NCBI RefSeq assembly: GCF_028649655.1
Contig: NZ_JAQSLN010000003.1
Coordinates: 1-64,000, forward strand
Origin: Halobacteriovorax sp. GB3
GTDB taxonomy: Bacteria; Bdellovibrionota; Bacteriovoracia; Bacteriovoracales; Bacteriovoracaceae
Length of the DNA stretch: 64,000 bases
Reading direction: 5' to 3'
The notes under the pieces are model-generated. The model was not told where the DNA came from and did no database searches. It worked only from the letters and a program-made list of their open reading frames with translations. Positions 1-7,454 of this stretch are shown piece by piece (position 1 is the first letter of the stretch; every line of letters starts with the position of its first letter). A program made the position numbers and the translations under genes.

Positions 1-22
1 TCTGTTTTGTCAGTGTTAAAGA

Positions 23-51
23 AGCAAAAGTACTTGACCGGAACTTTTGCT
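23..51 (+). repeat. Stem-loop in the region upstream of 5S rRNA
   Basis: AGCAAAAGT (23-31) and ACTTTTGCT (43-51) are perfect inverted arms around an 11-nt loop. The loop contains CTTGACC, which resembles the 3' end of many bacterial 23S rRNAs. The stem lies either at the very end of 23S or in the 23S-5S spacer, where it could be a processing signal. The role is inferred. Confidence 0.4.
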
Positions 52-68
52 AAGTATATAAACCGGTT

Positions 69-94
69 ACCCAAATTTAAATTCAAATTTGGGT
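69..94 (+). repeat. Perfect 10-bp inverted repeat overlapping the 5S 5' end
   Basis: ACCCAAATTT (69-78) and AAATTTGGGT (85-94) form a perfect 10-bp stem with a 6-nt loop. The right arm includes the first bases of mature 5S. The stem therefore competes with 5S helix I for GGGT and probably marks a precursor form removed during maturation. Confidence 0.5.
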
Positions 95-208
95 GTGTCG
101 ATAGCGACGAGGAAACACCTGATCCCATCCCGAACTCAGCAGTTAAGCTTGTCAGCGCCGAAAGTAGTGCCAGGGGGACTTGGTGTTAGGATAGGACGAT
201 GCACCCAT
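88..208 (+). rRNA. rrf: 5S ribosomal RNA
   Basis: The block carrying GAGGAAACACC, CCCATCCCGAAC and AGCGCCGAAAGTAGT is the conserved core of bacterial 5S rRNA. The ends are set by helix I: TGGGTG at 90-95 pairs with CACCCA at 202-207, giving the usual length of about 120 nt. A terminator follows at once, so this is the distal end of an rRNA operon whose 23S gene lies to the left of the window. The exact mature ends are uncertain by a few bases. Confidence 0.95.
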
Positions 209-214
209 CATATT

Positions 215-246
215 AAAAAAGGAAGCTTTATTGCTTCCTTTTTTTT
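215..246 (+). terminator. Rho-independent terminator of the rRNA operon
   Basis: GGAAGC (221-226) and GCTTCC (233-238) pair around a 6-nt loop. An A run precedes the stem and a run of about eight T follows it. It lies just after 5S rRNA, as expected for the end of an rRNA operon. Confidence 0.9.
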
Positions 247-270
247 GCCTTTTTTTAACATTCACTATAT

Positions 271-888
271 ATGCATCAAATGATTTACTTTCAAGGTATG
301 GCACTTGGGCTTGGGCTTATAGTTGCTATAGGTGCTCAAAATGCACATGTATTAAAAGAAGCATTAAAGGGGCATTATGCCTTTTTGATTGCTACAATCT
401 GTTTTGTTAGCGATGCTCTACTTATAGCGATTGGGGTAAGTGGTGCAGGGAAAATTGTAGAGCGATGGAGCTTCATAGTTCCAGTTCTAAGTATGCTAGC
501 TTGTTTTGTCCTTCTATTTTATGGGCTTGATCATTTAAAAATGGCCTACAAGAAAACTTCAAAACTAAATATCGAAGATGCTGGAAAGTCAGATCTTAAA
601 AAAAGTGTTTTAAAGACTTTCGTTATTACTTTTTTAAATCCCCATGTTTATCTCGATACAGTGCTATTAGTTGGTAGTGCTGCGAGTTCTTACTCTTCCA
701 AAAACCGTGCTCTCTTTGCTTTTGGTGCAATGAGCGCATCCTTTCTATGGTTTTATACCCTTTCTTTGATTCCTAAATTATTTAGTAAAAAATTGAAAAG
801 TCCACGAGTGTGGCAAGGTATTGATTTGGCCATTGGCCTTGTCATGATTTCTTTGAGTTTTGATTTCTTTAAAAGGATTGAGTTTTAA
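271..888 (+). CDS. LysE/ArgO-family amino-acid exporter
   Basis: This is a 205-residue polytopic membrane protein. Its start has the LysE/ArgO signature: a YFQG..LGLG region followed by GAQNAHVLKEAL, like the G.QN...... segment of ArgO. Hydrophobic segments are visible near residues 8-25, 38-60, 68-85, 125-140, 150-165 and 180-195. The family exports basic or other amino acids by exchange across the inner membrane. Two more in-frame ATG codons (280, 298) exist; 280 gives the best alignment to ArgO and no start has a clear ribosome-binding site. It stands alone between the rRNA operon and a convergent porin. The substrate cannot be told from sequence. Confidence 0.85.
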   Translation: MHQMIYFQGMALGLGLIVAIGAQNAHVLKEALKGHYAFLIATICFVSDALLIAIGVSGAGKIVERWSFIVPVLSMLACFVLLFYGLDHLKMAYKKTSKLNIEDAGKSDLKKSVLKTFVITFLNPHVYLDTVLLVGSAASSYSSKNRALFAFGAMSASFLWFYTLSLIPKLFSKKLKSPRVWQGIDLAIGLVMISLSFDFFKRIEF

Positions 889-890
889 GA

Positions 891-918
891 TTAGGCCCTT
901 ACAAAAGTAAGGACCTAA
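891..918. terminator. Hairpin between convergent lysE-like and porin genes
   Basis: TTAGGCCCTTAC and GTAAGGACCTAA form a 12-bp stem with one mismatch and an AAAA loop. It sits between the stop codons of two convergent genes, so it may end both transcripts. No T run follows on either strand, so it would be a weak intrinsic terminator. Confidence 0.4.
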
Positions 919-926
919 GTGTTTGA

Positions 927-1985
927 TTAGAACTTAAGTTGTGTTCCAAAAGCAACAATTGTTGAATCGTTGTCAGTTGTACTAGCAGCTTTGTAGTCAA
1001 CATTGTATTGACCAACTGAAGCTCTCATTGAAACGTGCTTGTTATAAGCATAGTTGTAACCTAGAGCGATTTGAGTGATATCTCTATCCTCTTTTTTCTC
1101 ATAAGTTGAGTACTTCGCCATGAATGAGTGAGCGTTCATGTTGTACTTCGCTGCTACCATCATTCTATCTTCTTCAGTTTTAGTTGTTGTTCCTGCTGCT
1201 GTAGACTCTGAAGAACCCATTGTTGCAGTAAGTGACATCATTTTTCCAAGATCAAACTTTAGACCGTACATCATTGTTTCATCATCTTTAGTATCAACGT
1301 CATTGTTCTTGATCATACTTGCAAAAACAAGAAGGGCATTGTCACCCATTTTGTGGTTGAAAGTAAGTAAGTGCTCAAGAGTTTCTTTTCCGTACTCAGT
1401 ATTTGAAGGTGTTGAGTCAATAGAAGGTTTGTCATTCTTGTCAGTTGAAACGATATACTGAAGACCCATGAATTTTGGAGTCTTGTACATTAGTAGGTCT
1501 TTTCTTGAACGATATTCCATTCCAAGACCTGATCCTGCGGCACCTGAAACAAGTGCTTTTTGGTCAGCGTTAGCTACACCAAAAATTGTAGAAACAAATG
1601 GGTCAATTGAAACAGCGATATTTGCCGAAGGTGTGTACGTTTGACCAAAAACAAGTGTACCAAAAGCAGTCTCAGTTCCGATGTGAGATTGTCTGATTCT
1701 AATACGTCCTGAATCTGAAGATTGTTGAGTTGAGTTGATTCCTAGTTCTAGTGCATAAGTGAACTTTAGTGAATCAAAGTCAACATTTCCTTTTGCTCCA
1801 AGACGAGACTCAGAGTTTGCAACATCTCTTACTCCAGAGAACGACTTGTGAGTCGTTGCATCTTGATCAATGTAAGCAACTGATTTGTTAAGTTTACCGT
1901 AGAAAGTCGGCATTTTTGCGTGCATGTCGGCCATTGCAGGAGCTGCAACTAGCGCAAGAGCACTTGAAATTACAAGTTTTTTCAT
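927..1985 (-). CDS. Gram-negative general porin-type outer-membrane protein
   Basis: This 352-residue protein has a clear Sec signal peptide (MKKLVISSALALVAAPAMA, cleaved near residue 19). The rest shows alternating beta-strand patterns and ends in ...GTQLKF, with the C-terminal phenylalanine recognised by the BAM machinery. An RIRQSHIGTETAFGTLVFGQ-like segment near residues 95-115 matches the conserved region of the trimeric Porin_4/OmpC-like family, where GxxxxGxQ precedes the constriction loop. The product is probably a diffusion channel in the outer membrane. The start is supported by GGATGG about 4-9 nt upstream. The long upstream gap suggests its own promoter, but no clear -35/-10 pair was found. 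Confidence 0.85.
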   Translation of the reverse strand: MKKLVISSALALVAAPAMADMHAKMPTFYGKLNKSVAYIDQDATTHKSFSGVRDVANSESRLGAKGNVDFDSLKFTYALELGINSTQQSSDSGRIRIRQSHIGTETAFGTLVFGQTYTPSANIAVSIDPFVSTIFGVANADQKALVSGAAGSGLGMEYRSRKDLLMYKTPKFMGLQYIVSTDKNDKPSIDSTPSNTEYGKETLEHLLTFNHKMGDNALLVFASMIKNNDVDTKDDETMMYGLKFDLGKMMSLTATMGSSESTAAGTTTKTEEDRMMVAAKYNMNAHSFMAKYSTYEKKEDRDITQIALGYNYAYNKHVSMRASVGQYNVDYKAASTTDNDSTIVAFGTQLKF

Positions 1986-2132
1986 ACTCCATCCTTAGTT
2001 GTGTGAATAAAATTAGTACTTAAATAGTGTAGGAAAGCGTTTGGGCTTTGCAAAGGTCTTTTTTTTATTTAGAGAGAAAAAAAGCCCTTAAAATCTTGAA
2101 AGTATTGACCCAATCATGTTTTCATTTTAAAA

Positions 2133-2663
2133 ATGGCCATGGAAAAAGATAAATTAATAGAACTTGGGCAATGCTCAAAACCGCACGGTATCAAAGGTGC
2201 TTTCTCGTTTCATTTAACTAATGTCGTAGACTCCGTTTTGCAAAAAGGAACGAAGATCTTTATCTTTCCAAAAACTGGAGCAAGCTGTGTTTCAAGTGCT
2301 GGAGAGGAAGTCGAGATCTCAAAAATTTCTTTTGGAAATAAAGTCATCGCAGAATTAAAAGGTGTTAGCGATCGAAATAAAGTCGAGTCCATGCTACCTT
2401 TTACTATTCATATTGGTAGGGAAGAGTTTCCTGATACTGATGAGGATGAAGTTTATCTTTCTGATTTATTAGAATGTGATGTTTATGAGTATGAAACAGA
2501 TCAAAAAGTTGGTTCTGTTTATCGTTATTATGAAAGTCCGGCCCATGTTGTTCTTTCAATTAGAGGTAGTAAAAGCTTCGAAGTTCCCTTTGTAGAAAAG
2601 TTTGTACCTGAGATTGATATTGAAAATAGAAAAATATGGGTTGTTATCCCACGGGTGATATAG
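2133..2663 (+). CDS. rimM: Ribosome maturation factor RimM
   Basis: A 176-residue RimM, which binds ribosomal protein S19 and helps 30S head maturation. The N-terminal half has the RimM signature (LGQCSKPHGIKGAF near residues 10-23). The C-terminal half is the PRC-barrel (VYLSDLLECDVY, then VFE/VPFVEKFVPEIDIENRKI-type strands). Length is normal. A second in-frame ATG lies at 2139. It heads the block rimM-trmD-SPOUT methyltransferase-rplS. The usual first gene of this operon, rpsP (S16), is not present upstream here. Confidence 0.95.
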   Translation: MAMEKDKLIELGQCSKPHGIKGAFSFHLTNVVDSVLQKGTKIFIFPKTGASCVSSAGEEVEISKISFGNKVIAELKGVSDRNKVESMLPFTIHIGREEFPDTDEDEVYLSDLLECDVYEYETDQKVGSVYRYYESPAHVVLSIRGSKSFEVPFVEKFVPEIDIENRKIWVVIPRVI

Positions 2664-2664
2664 T

Positions 2665-3417
2665 TTGAAAAAAATCTGGGTAATTACACTCTTTCCTGAG
2701 TACTTTGAAGCTTTTAAAGAAGCTGGCGTAGCTGGACATGTTTTGAGAGGTGTTCGCGATGGTGGAATCGAATTAGAAACAGTTCTACTACGTGATTTTT
2801 CTCCAAAGGGTTATAAAGGTGTTGACGGTGCTCCTTACGGTGGTGGGCCAGGCATGGTTATGCGCGCAGATGTTTTAAAAGAGGCTCTTTTAAAAGGGGT
2901 CATTGAGCCTGGCGGATATGATTTAGAATCAATCAAGAACCAACTTCATATTGTCTATACTGGGCCTAGAGGCAGAGTGTGGGATAATGTCGTCTGTAAA
3001 GAATTTGCAAAAGATCACTTATGTGAGAGCGATAAGGACCTTGTCTTTATCTGCGGTCGATATGAAGGTGTTGATGAGCGCTTTTTAGGAAAGTATGTTG
3101 ATGCCGTATATTGCATCGGTGATTACGTTCTTACAGGTGGAGAGATCGCTGTTCTTGCGATTCTTGACTCATCTATGCGATTTGCAAAAGGTGTTCTTGG
3201 AAACTTTGACTCTGCTCTTGAAGATTCATTTGAAGATGGATTGATCGAGCATAAGCAGTACACCAAGCCTAGAGATTTTGAAGGTGAGGGAGTTCCTGAG
3301 ATTCTTCTATCTGGTCACCATAGTAAAATTGCAGAATTTAGATTAAATGAAAAAATTGAACTTACGAAGAAGCATCGAGCTGATCTTTACCGTGAGTATA
3401 TGAAAAAGGATAAATAA
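2665..3417 (+). CDS. trmD: tRNA (guanine-37-N1)-methyltransferase TrmD
   Basis: This 250-residue SPOUT-fold enzyme makes m1G37 in tRNA and so prevents +1 frameshifting. Diagnostic motifs are GGGPGMVMRADV (about 50-62), TGPRGRVWD, FICGRYEGVDER and the knot segment IGDYVLTGGEIA. The C-terminal region includes QYTKPRDFEGEGVPE..LSGHH. The start is TTG one base after the rimM stop, so translation is probably coupled. It is followed without a gap by a second SPOUT methyltransferase. Length and all motifs are typical. Confidence 0.97.
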   Translation: MKKIWVITLFPEYFEAFKEAGVAGHVLRGVRDGGIELETVLLRDFSPKGYKGVDGAPYGGGPGMVMRADVLKEALLKGVIEPGGYDLESIKNQLHIVYTGPRGRVWDNVVCKEFAKDHLCESDKDLVFICGRYEGVDERFLGKYVDAVYCIGDYVLTGGEIAVLAILDSSMRFAKGVLGNFDSALEDSFEDGLIEHKQYTKPRDFEGEGVPEILLSGHHSKIAEFRLNEKIELTKKHRADLYREYMKKDK

Positions 3418-3990
3418 ATGGAAAATATGTACTTGGCCCTCGTCCATCACCCTATTCGCAATAAAAGGGGTGACCTTGTGACGACTTCAGTGACGAACCT
3501 AGATATTCACGATATTGCTAGAAGTTGCCGTACATTCAATATCAAGAATTATTTTTTAGTGACTCCTTTGAAGGCCCAGCATGATCTCGTAAAGAGAATT
3601 CTTGGACATTGGGAAGAAGACGCTGCAAATGCCTATAATCCCGATCGTCAGGATGCCCTTTCTATTGCAAGGTTAGTTAATTCTGTTGATGAGGCCATTG
3701 TGAAGATTGAAGAAGCTGAGGGGGTGAAGCCTTTAATTGCTGTGACTGGAGCTAATTTTGAGAGTTTTACAGGCCGTATGAATGACCTGGTTTCAAAGAT
3801 GAATGTTGACAAAAAGCCGTGTTTACTGTTATTTGGTACAGGCTGGGGACTGCATGCCTCTATACTCGAACGGGCAGATTTTAGTTTGGACCCTATTGTA
3901 GGGACGAGCGAAGACGGATATAATCATCTTTCTGTTCGATCAGCTGTTGCGATCTACTTAGATCGTTTTGCAGAGGCCTCTCGGTCATAA
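3418..3990 (+). CDS. SPOUT-type RNA methyltransferase (Methyltrn_RNA_4-like)
   Basis: The 190-residue product begins LALVHHPIRNKRGDLVTTSVTN and carries LLFGTGWGL (about 138-146) and an SEDGYNHLSVRSAVAIYLDR tail. These match the uncharacterised SAM-dependent RNA methyltransferase family PF09936, related to the TrmD/TrmH knot enzymes. Its ATG follows directly on the trmD TAA, giving tight coupling. The family often sits between trmD and rplS in delta-proteobacterial-type genomes, so an rRNA or tRNA substrate linked to ribosome assembly is likely, but the modified base is unknown. Confidence 0.8.
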   Translation: MENMYLALVHHPIRNKRGDLVTTSVTNLDIHDIARSCRTFNIKNYFLVTPLKAQHDLVKRILGHWEEDAANAYNPDRQDALSIARLVNSVDEAIVKIEEAEGVKPLIAVTGANFESFTGRMNDLVSKMNVDKKPCLLLFGTGWGLHASILERADFSLDPIVGTSEDGYNHLSVRSAVAIYLDRFAEASRS

Positions 3991-3994
3991 AAAA

Positions 3995-4062
3995 TTGAGG
4001 TTCCTTTAAGAACAACATAGTGTTGGTCCTCTGGGGAGCCCCGTAACTATTTAGTTGAGGTT
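3995..4062 (+). promoter_or_regulatory. Structured leader of rplS (possible L19 autoregulatory site)
   Basis: Between the methyltransferase stop and rplS, GGTTCCT (3999-4005) can pair with GGGAGCC (4034-4040) around an inner hairpin, CAACA (4013-4017) with TGTTG (4021-4025). The 8-mer TTGAGGTT occurs at 3995-4002 and again at 4055-4062, where it holds the ribosome-binding site of rplS. A structured leader with a mimic of the initiation site would suit ribosomal-protein feedback, but this is inference. Confidence 0.3.
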
Positions 4063-4065
4063 ACT

Positions 4066-4428
4066 ATGAATCTAATTGATGTTGTAAACGAGAAGTATTC
4101 TTCTGAAAACGTAAAGAACTTTCCTGAGTTCAGAGCTGGGGACACTGTTGCTGTTCACGCTAGAATTAAAGAAGGTGACAAGTCACGTGTTCAGATTTTC
4201 CAAGGTGTTGTTATCGCAATGAAGGAAAAAGGAAAACTTTCTGGTCACTTCAGAGTTAGAAAAATCTCTTCTGGTTTTGGTGTAGAAAGAGTTTTCCCTT
4301 TCCATTCACCAAACGTTGAAAAAATTGAAGTTGTTCAACGTGGTAAAACTAAGAGAGCGAAACTTTACTACCTTAGAAAGAGATCTGGTAAGTCTGCAAG
4401 ACTTGCAATCGACTTCGACAGAAAGTAA
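4066..4428 (+). CDS. rplS: 50S ribosomal protein L19
   Basis: The 120-residue product matches L19 throughout: [29 protein letters not shown] near the start, then a basic [21 protein letters not shown] stretch and [17 protein letters not shown] near the end. L19 lies at the 30S-50S interface. The TTGAGG ribosome-binding site precedes the ATG. A strong terminator closes the rimM-trmD-rplS block right after it. Confidence 0.98.
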   Translation: MNLIDVVNEKYSSENVKNFPEFRAGDTVAVHARIKEGDKSRVQIFQGVVIAMKEKGKLSGHFRVRKISSGFGVERVFPFHSPNVEKIEVVQRGKTKRAKLYYLRKRSGKSARLAIDFDRK

Positions 4429-4450
4429 TTTTTCATTCGAACTAAGAAAA

Positions 4451-4481
4451 AAGGGCCTCCATTTTATGGAGGCTTTTTTTT
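4451..4481 (+). terminator. Rho-independent terminator after rplS
   Basis: GCCTCCA (4455-4461) and TGGAGGC (4467-4473) form a 7-bp stem with a 5-nt loop. It is preceded by A residues and followed by a run of eight T. The next gene, rnhB, starts only about 25 bases downstream. Confidence 0.92.
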
Positions 4482-4504
4482 GCTCATTTTTTCAAGGAAG
4501 TATT

Positions 4505-5179
4505 GTGATAGAGTTTGATTTTTTAAAAGAGCATAAATTTATTAGTGGTTGCGACGAGGTTGGGCGCGGTCCTCTTGCTGGTCCTGTCGTTGGATGTTCA
4601 GTTGGTGTTTCTACAAATGTTGATCTCTTGGAGCTTTTTGACTTCTTAAGAGGGCTTGGTGTCACAGATTCAAAAAAGTTAACGGCCAAGAAAAGACAAA
4701 AACTTCTTTCAGACCTCTCTTTAGGTGACCTTGTCTCTGAAAAACTTTATGAAATAAATATTCTCAAAAAATTCTCTGTTAGATTTTATATTCGAGAAAT
4801 ATCGGAGAGTTTGATTGATGAAATTAATATCTTAAATGCATCTCTTTTAACGATGAAAGAATCATTTGAGAGAATCTCTACAAAAGAGACTGCCCTTCTT
4901 CTCATTGATGGAAATAAAGTACCAAAAGATTTAGATGATTATATTGACGCCAAGACTATTGTAAAAGGAGACTCTAAAAGTGTTCTCATCGGTTTGGCCT
5001 CGGTAATTGCTAAAGAATACAGAGATGATCTTATGGTGAAACTTGGAGTAAAGTACCCCGGTTATGGACTTGAAAAACACGCAGGTTATCCAACTAAGAT
5101 GCACAAAGAGGCCATCGCACAGTTTGGAATTACGCCAATACACAGAAAGTCATTCAAAGGAGTTAAAGAATACGTTTAA
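4505..5179 (+). CDS. rnhB: Ribonuclease HII
   Basis: This 224-residue enzyme removes RNA, including single ribonucleotides, from DNA. The catalytic start GCDEVGRGPLAGPVVG (about 16-31) supplies the DEG motif, followed by VTDSKKLT, KGDSKSVLIGLASVIAKEYR and the C-terminal YPGYGLEKHAGYPT. The GTG at 4505 is chosen because AAGGAAG lies about 4-10 bases upstream and because the product then begins just before the conserved FISGCDE strand. Longer in-frame readings would run through the rplS terminator. It overlaps the next gene. Confidence 0.95.
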   Translation: MIEFDFLKEHKFISGCDEVGRGPLAGPVVGCSVGVSTNVDLLELFDFLRGLGVTDSKKLTAKKRQKLLSDLSLGDLVSEKLYEINILKKFSVRFYIREISESLIDEINILNASLLTMKESFERISTKETALLLIDGNKVPKDLDDYIDAKTIVKGDSKSVLIGLASVIAKEYRDDLMVKLGVKYPGYGLEKHAGYPTKMHKEAIAQFGITPIHRKSFKGVKEYV

Positions 5180-5459
5180 AAATAGTGGTCAGAGTTTAGA
5201 AAAAGAAAAGTCTAAGATTATCCATGAGAAGGGCCTTCCTGTTTTAGTGTCATCTACTTTTTTAAGGGATAGAGGCGTTGGGCAGTGTGACATAGTCAAA
5301 ATGGAAAAATCTGGTCCAAATATATGGATTACTGTTTATGAAGTTAAAAGCTCGGGAGTCATTGGACCAACTCAAAAGAAGCGGCTTTATGGAAGTTGTC
5401 AGCTCTTGTCTTATCTGTTTAATTGCCCTGCTTTTTTTAGAATTTTAGCGAGATCATAA
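5124..5459 (+). CDS. YraN/UPF0102-family nuclease-like protein
   Basis: About 112 residues with the YraN pattern: G..LE..K..I...G.PVL..., then RGVGQCDIVKMEK and ITVYEVKSS. These give the spaced D...E-x-K of a PD-(D/E)xK nuclease fold. YraN-family genes commonly follow rnhB, as here. The start is unclear. The frame is open back to an ATG at 5064, deep inside rnhB. TTG at 5124 gives family-like length and has AAGAGG about 12 bases upstream. AAGGAG at 5157-5162 is followed by no good start codon in this frame. The biochemical role of the family is not settled. Confidence 0.7.
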   Translation: MELRQYTESHSKELKNTFKNSGQSLEKEKSKIIHEKGLPVLVSSTFLRDRGVGQCDIVKMEKSGPNIWITVYEVKSSGVIGPTQKKRLYGSCQLLSYLFNCPAFFRILARS

Positions 5460-5512
5460 TGGGATTTAAACTGTATGTTGCCATATGTTTAACTACAGAT
5501 TATCCTATCCTT

Positions 5513-6013
5513 ATGAAAGTACGTAATTTTATAGTCTCATTCTCTTTATTATTTTCTTGTATGCTAACTAGTGTTGAAGCTAAAGCTGAAGTGGACCCAA
5601 AGCTAAAGGCCTTAGGTGCTATGGCCGCTTATGGTACTGTTGGTGGTGCTCTTCTTGGAACAGCTTCCTTGGCCTTTGGGACAAAGGGACGTTCCGTGGC
5701 AATAGGTGCTTCTCTTGGTTTATATGCCGGTCTTCTCTTTGGTGGTTATGTTGTGATAACTCACGCTGTAAAGAAGAGTCGATTTAGACAAGGTGGGGAT
5801 TATTATCCAAGTTCACCTTTGAATAGTCCTTACGAAAATGCTCCGCCGGCCGAGCCAGAGGGGAATTTGTACCCATATCAGAATGAGCAATCAAGTATGT
5901 GGGAACAATATAGAGATCTTGAAGAAAGTTCTAAAAGTGTAAAGGTGGCCCTTAATAAAAAGAACCACCCAAGTGATACTATTGGCTTTCAGTTAATTAA
6001 TTATCAGTTCTGA
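5513..6013 (+). CDS. Hypothetical exported or membrane protein, glycine-rich
   Basis: A 166-residue product with a signal peptide (MKVRNFIVSFSLLFSCMLTS..., likely cleaved near VEAKA). It continues with one long glycine/alanine-rich hydrophobic stretch (about 38-83) of GxxxG type: GAMAAYGTVGGALLG and GASLGLYAGLLFGGYVV. A proline/asparagine-rich soluble tail follows. An upstream in-frame ATG at 5459 overlaps the yraN stop, but 5513 gives a normal signal peptide. The 3' end overlaps the convergent STAS gene by 10 bases. No family was recognised; two membrane-spanning helices are possible. Confidence 0.65.
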   Translation: MKVRNFIVSFSLLFSCMLTSVEAKAEVDPKLKALGAMAAYGTVGGALLGTASLAFGTKGRSVAIGASLGLYAGLLFGGYVVITHAVKKSRFRQGGDYYPSSPLNSPYENAPPAEPEGNLYPYQNEQSSMWEQYRDLEESSKSVKVALNKKNHPSDTIGFQLINYQF

Positions 6014-6390
6014 AAAGTGTGGCGGCGATTTCCGAAACGCATGTTGAGCATTTCTGTTTCGTCGCACTCAAATTCGTTTACAAGAAGTTCCATTGCATCA
6101 AAATCATAAAGTTTAAAAACTCTAATAAATTCATTTTTTACATTTGATAATTTGATCTGATCTTTCTTTTCATTGAGTGTTTTGATTGTTTCGACAAAGA
6201 AACCAATTCCAGAAGAGCCTACAAAATCTAGTCCATTCAGGTCTAGTGTGATTGTTGAGCTTGGGTTATCTGTTGCAAGTGAGTTCAGTTCCTGTCTTAG
6301 TGGGATTGTGTTTTCGTAATCTAGTCCACCTTCCATGTGGATTGTGATATTTCCCATGGCGTCTGTGCGAACTCTTGCCTTCATCGTCAT
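6004..6390 (-). CDS. STAS-domain protein (anti-sigma-factor antagonist-like)
   Basis: The 128-residue product is a single STAS domain. It has alternating strands and helices with LDLNGLDFVGSSGIGFF near residues 58-74, where the serine pair is the position phosphorylated in SpoIIAA/RsbV-type antagonists. Such proteins switch anti-sigma kinases or other partners. No kinase or sigma gene is adjacent, so the partner is unknown. Start 6390 is preferred because GAGGAG lies 6 bases upstream; an earlier in-frame ATG at 6429 lacks one. It converges on, and overlaps, the preceding plus-strand gene. Confidence 0.85.
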   Translation of the reverse strand: MTMKARVRTDAMGNITIHMEGGLDYENTIPLRQELNSLATDNPSSTITLDLNGLDFVGSSGIGFFVETIKTLNEKKDQIKLSNVKNEFIRVFKLYDFDAMELLVNEFECDETEMLNMRFGNRRHTFQN

Positions 6391-6555
6391 ATGCAACTCC
6401 TCTTTATACATTAAACATCTCATAACCATTGATGGTCTTGGTCTTAAAATTAATTATATCACTGTGCGTCATTGTTTTTTAGGAGGAACATTTTATCCCC
6501 TCGTATGGCCGTAGATGAAAGAGAAAGGTAAAATAGTGAAATCAAAGGAGAAGTC

Positions 6556-7386
6556 GTGGGAAAATTGACTTTAATTACTCTTCCAATTGGAAATGTTGCT
6601 GATATTACGGCCCGTGCAAAAGAAGCCTTAGAAAAAGAACAATACTTCTTGGCAGAAGACACACGTAATCTTAGTAAATTACTTAAGCACTATGGAATTG
6701 ATAGTAAGTCAAAAAAGATCGACTCATTTCACGATCATTCTTTTGAAAAAATTGAGCGGATAGTTGGAAAACTCACGAAAGGTCAACATCTTTGCCTTGT
6801 TTCTGATGCTGGAAGTCCGATGATTTCAGATCCTGCCTATCCTCTTGTGAGGGCCGCACTTGAAAGTGGAGTTGAAGTTGAATCTCTTTCGGGAATAAGT
6901 GCTGTAACATGTGCTCTCGAGTTAAGTGGACTACCTCCACATCCTTTTCAATTTCATGGTTTTTTACCTCGCGATAAGAATGGAAAAAAAGAGCTTTTTA
7001 AAGATTTAAAAGGCCATCACGGTACCCATATTTTCTTTGAATCACCCTATAGAATGCAAGAGAGCTTAGCTCTTTTAGCCGAGGCGCTTCCCGATGTCGA
7101 AGTGGTCGTGGCCAGAGAGCTAACAAAGGCCTATCAGAGCGTATATCGTTTCAACTCTAGCGAGCTTTCGAGTCAGGAAATTAATTACAAAGGTGAATTT
7201 GTTCTTTTATTTCACCTTAGAAAAGACCAAGTTGAGCAAAAGAAAGGCACTGAGAAAATAGAGAAACTCGCCCTCGAGTATTTGGATAAGAAAACGACAC
7301 CAAAAAATCTGTGTAAGCTTTTAGGGGAGATTCTAGATAGAAACCCTTCTGAAATTTACAATACGCTTAATACAAGAGCGAAATAG
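6556..7386 (+). CDS. rsmI: 16S rRNA (cytidine-1402-2'-O)-methyltransferase RsmI
   Basis: This 276-residue tetrapyrrole-methylase-fold enzyme modifies C1402 of 16S rRNA. Family motifs are LITLPIGNVADITARA (4-19), AEDTRNLSKLLKHYGI (about 33-48), LVSDAGSPMISDPAYPLV (about 81-98) and FFESPYRM. The GTG start has AAAGGAG 6 bases upstream (6544-6550). Length is typical. The C-terminal 50 residues are the usual helical extension. It appears monocistronic or leads into the HD-GYP gene 68 bases on. Confidence 0.95.
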   Translation: MGKLTLITLPIGNVADITARAKEALEKEQYFLAEDTRNLSKLLKHYGIDSKSKKIDSFHDHSFEKIERIVGKLTKGQHLCLVSDAGSPMISDPAYPLVRAALESGVEVESLSGISAVTCALELSGLPPHPFQFHGFLPRDKNGKKELFKDLKGHHGTHIFFESPYRMQESLALLAEALPDVEVVVARELTKAYQSVYRFNSSELSSQEINYKGEFVLLFHLRKDQVEQKKGTEKIEKLALEYLDKKTTPKNLCKLLGEILDRNPSEIYNTLNTRAK

Positions 7387-7454
7387 TCTAACTCTAAAGC
7401 TTCTTGTTCAGTTTTCCGATATTCACATGAGAATGTTTTTATTTAAGGAAGAGT

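Noticed and set aside
1138-1461. Plus-strand open frame opposite the porin
   Set aside because: It is antisense to a clear outer-membrane protein gene and has no ribosome-binding site or family features.
2105-2133. TTGACC as -35 of a rimM promoter
   Set aside because: The matching -10 would fall on or beyond the rimM start codon, so this pair cannot drive rimM.
4316-4504. Upstream extension of the rnhB frame
   Set aside because: It overlaps rplS coding sequence and its terminator; the GTG at 4505 has a better ribosome-binding site and fits the family length.
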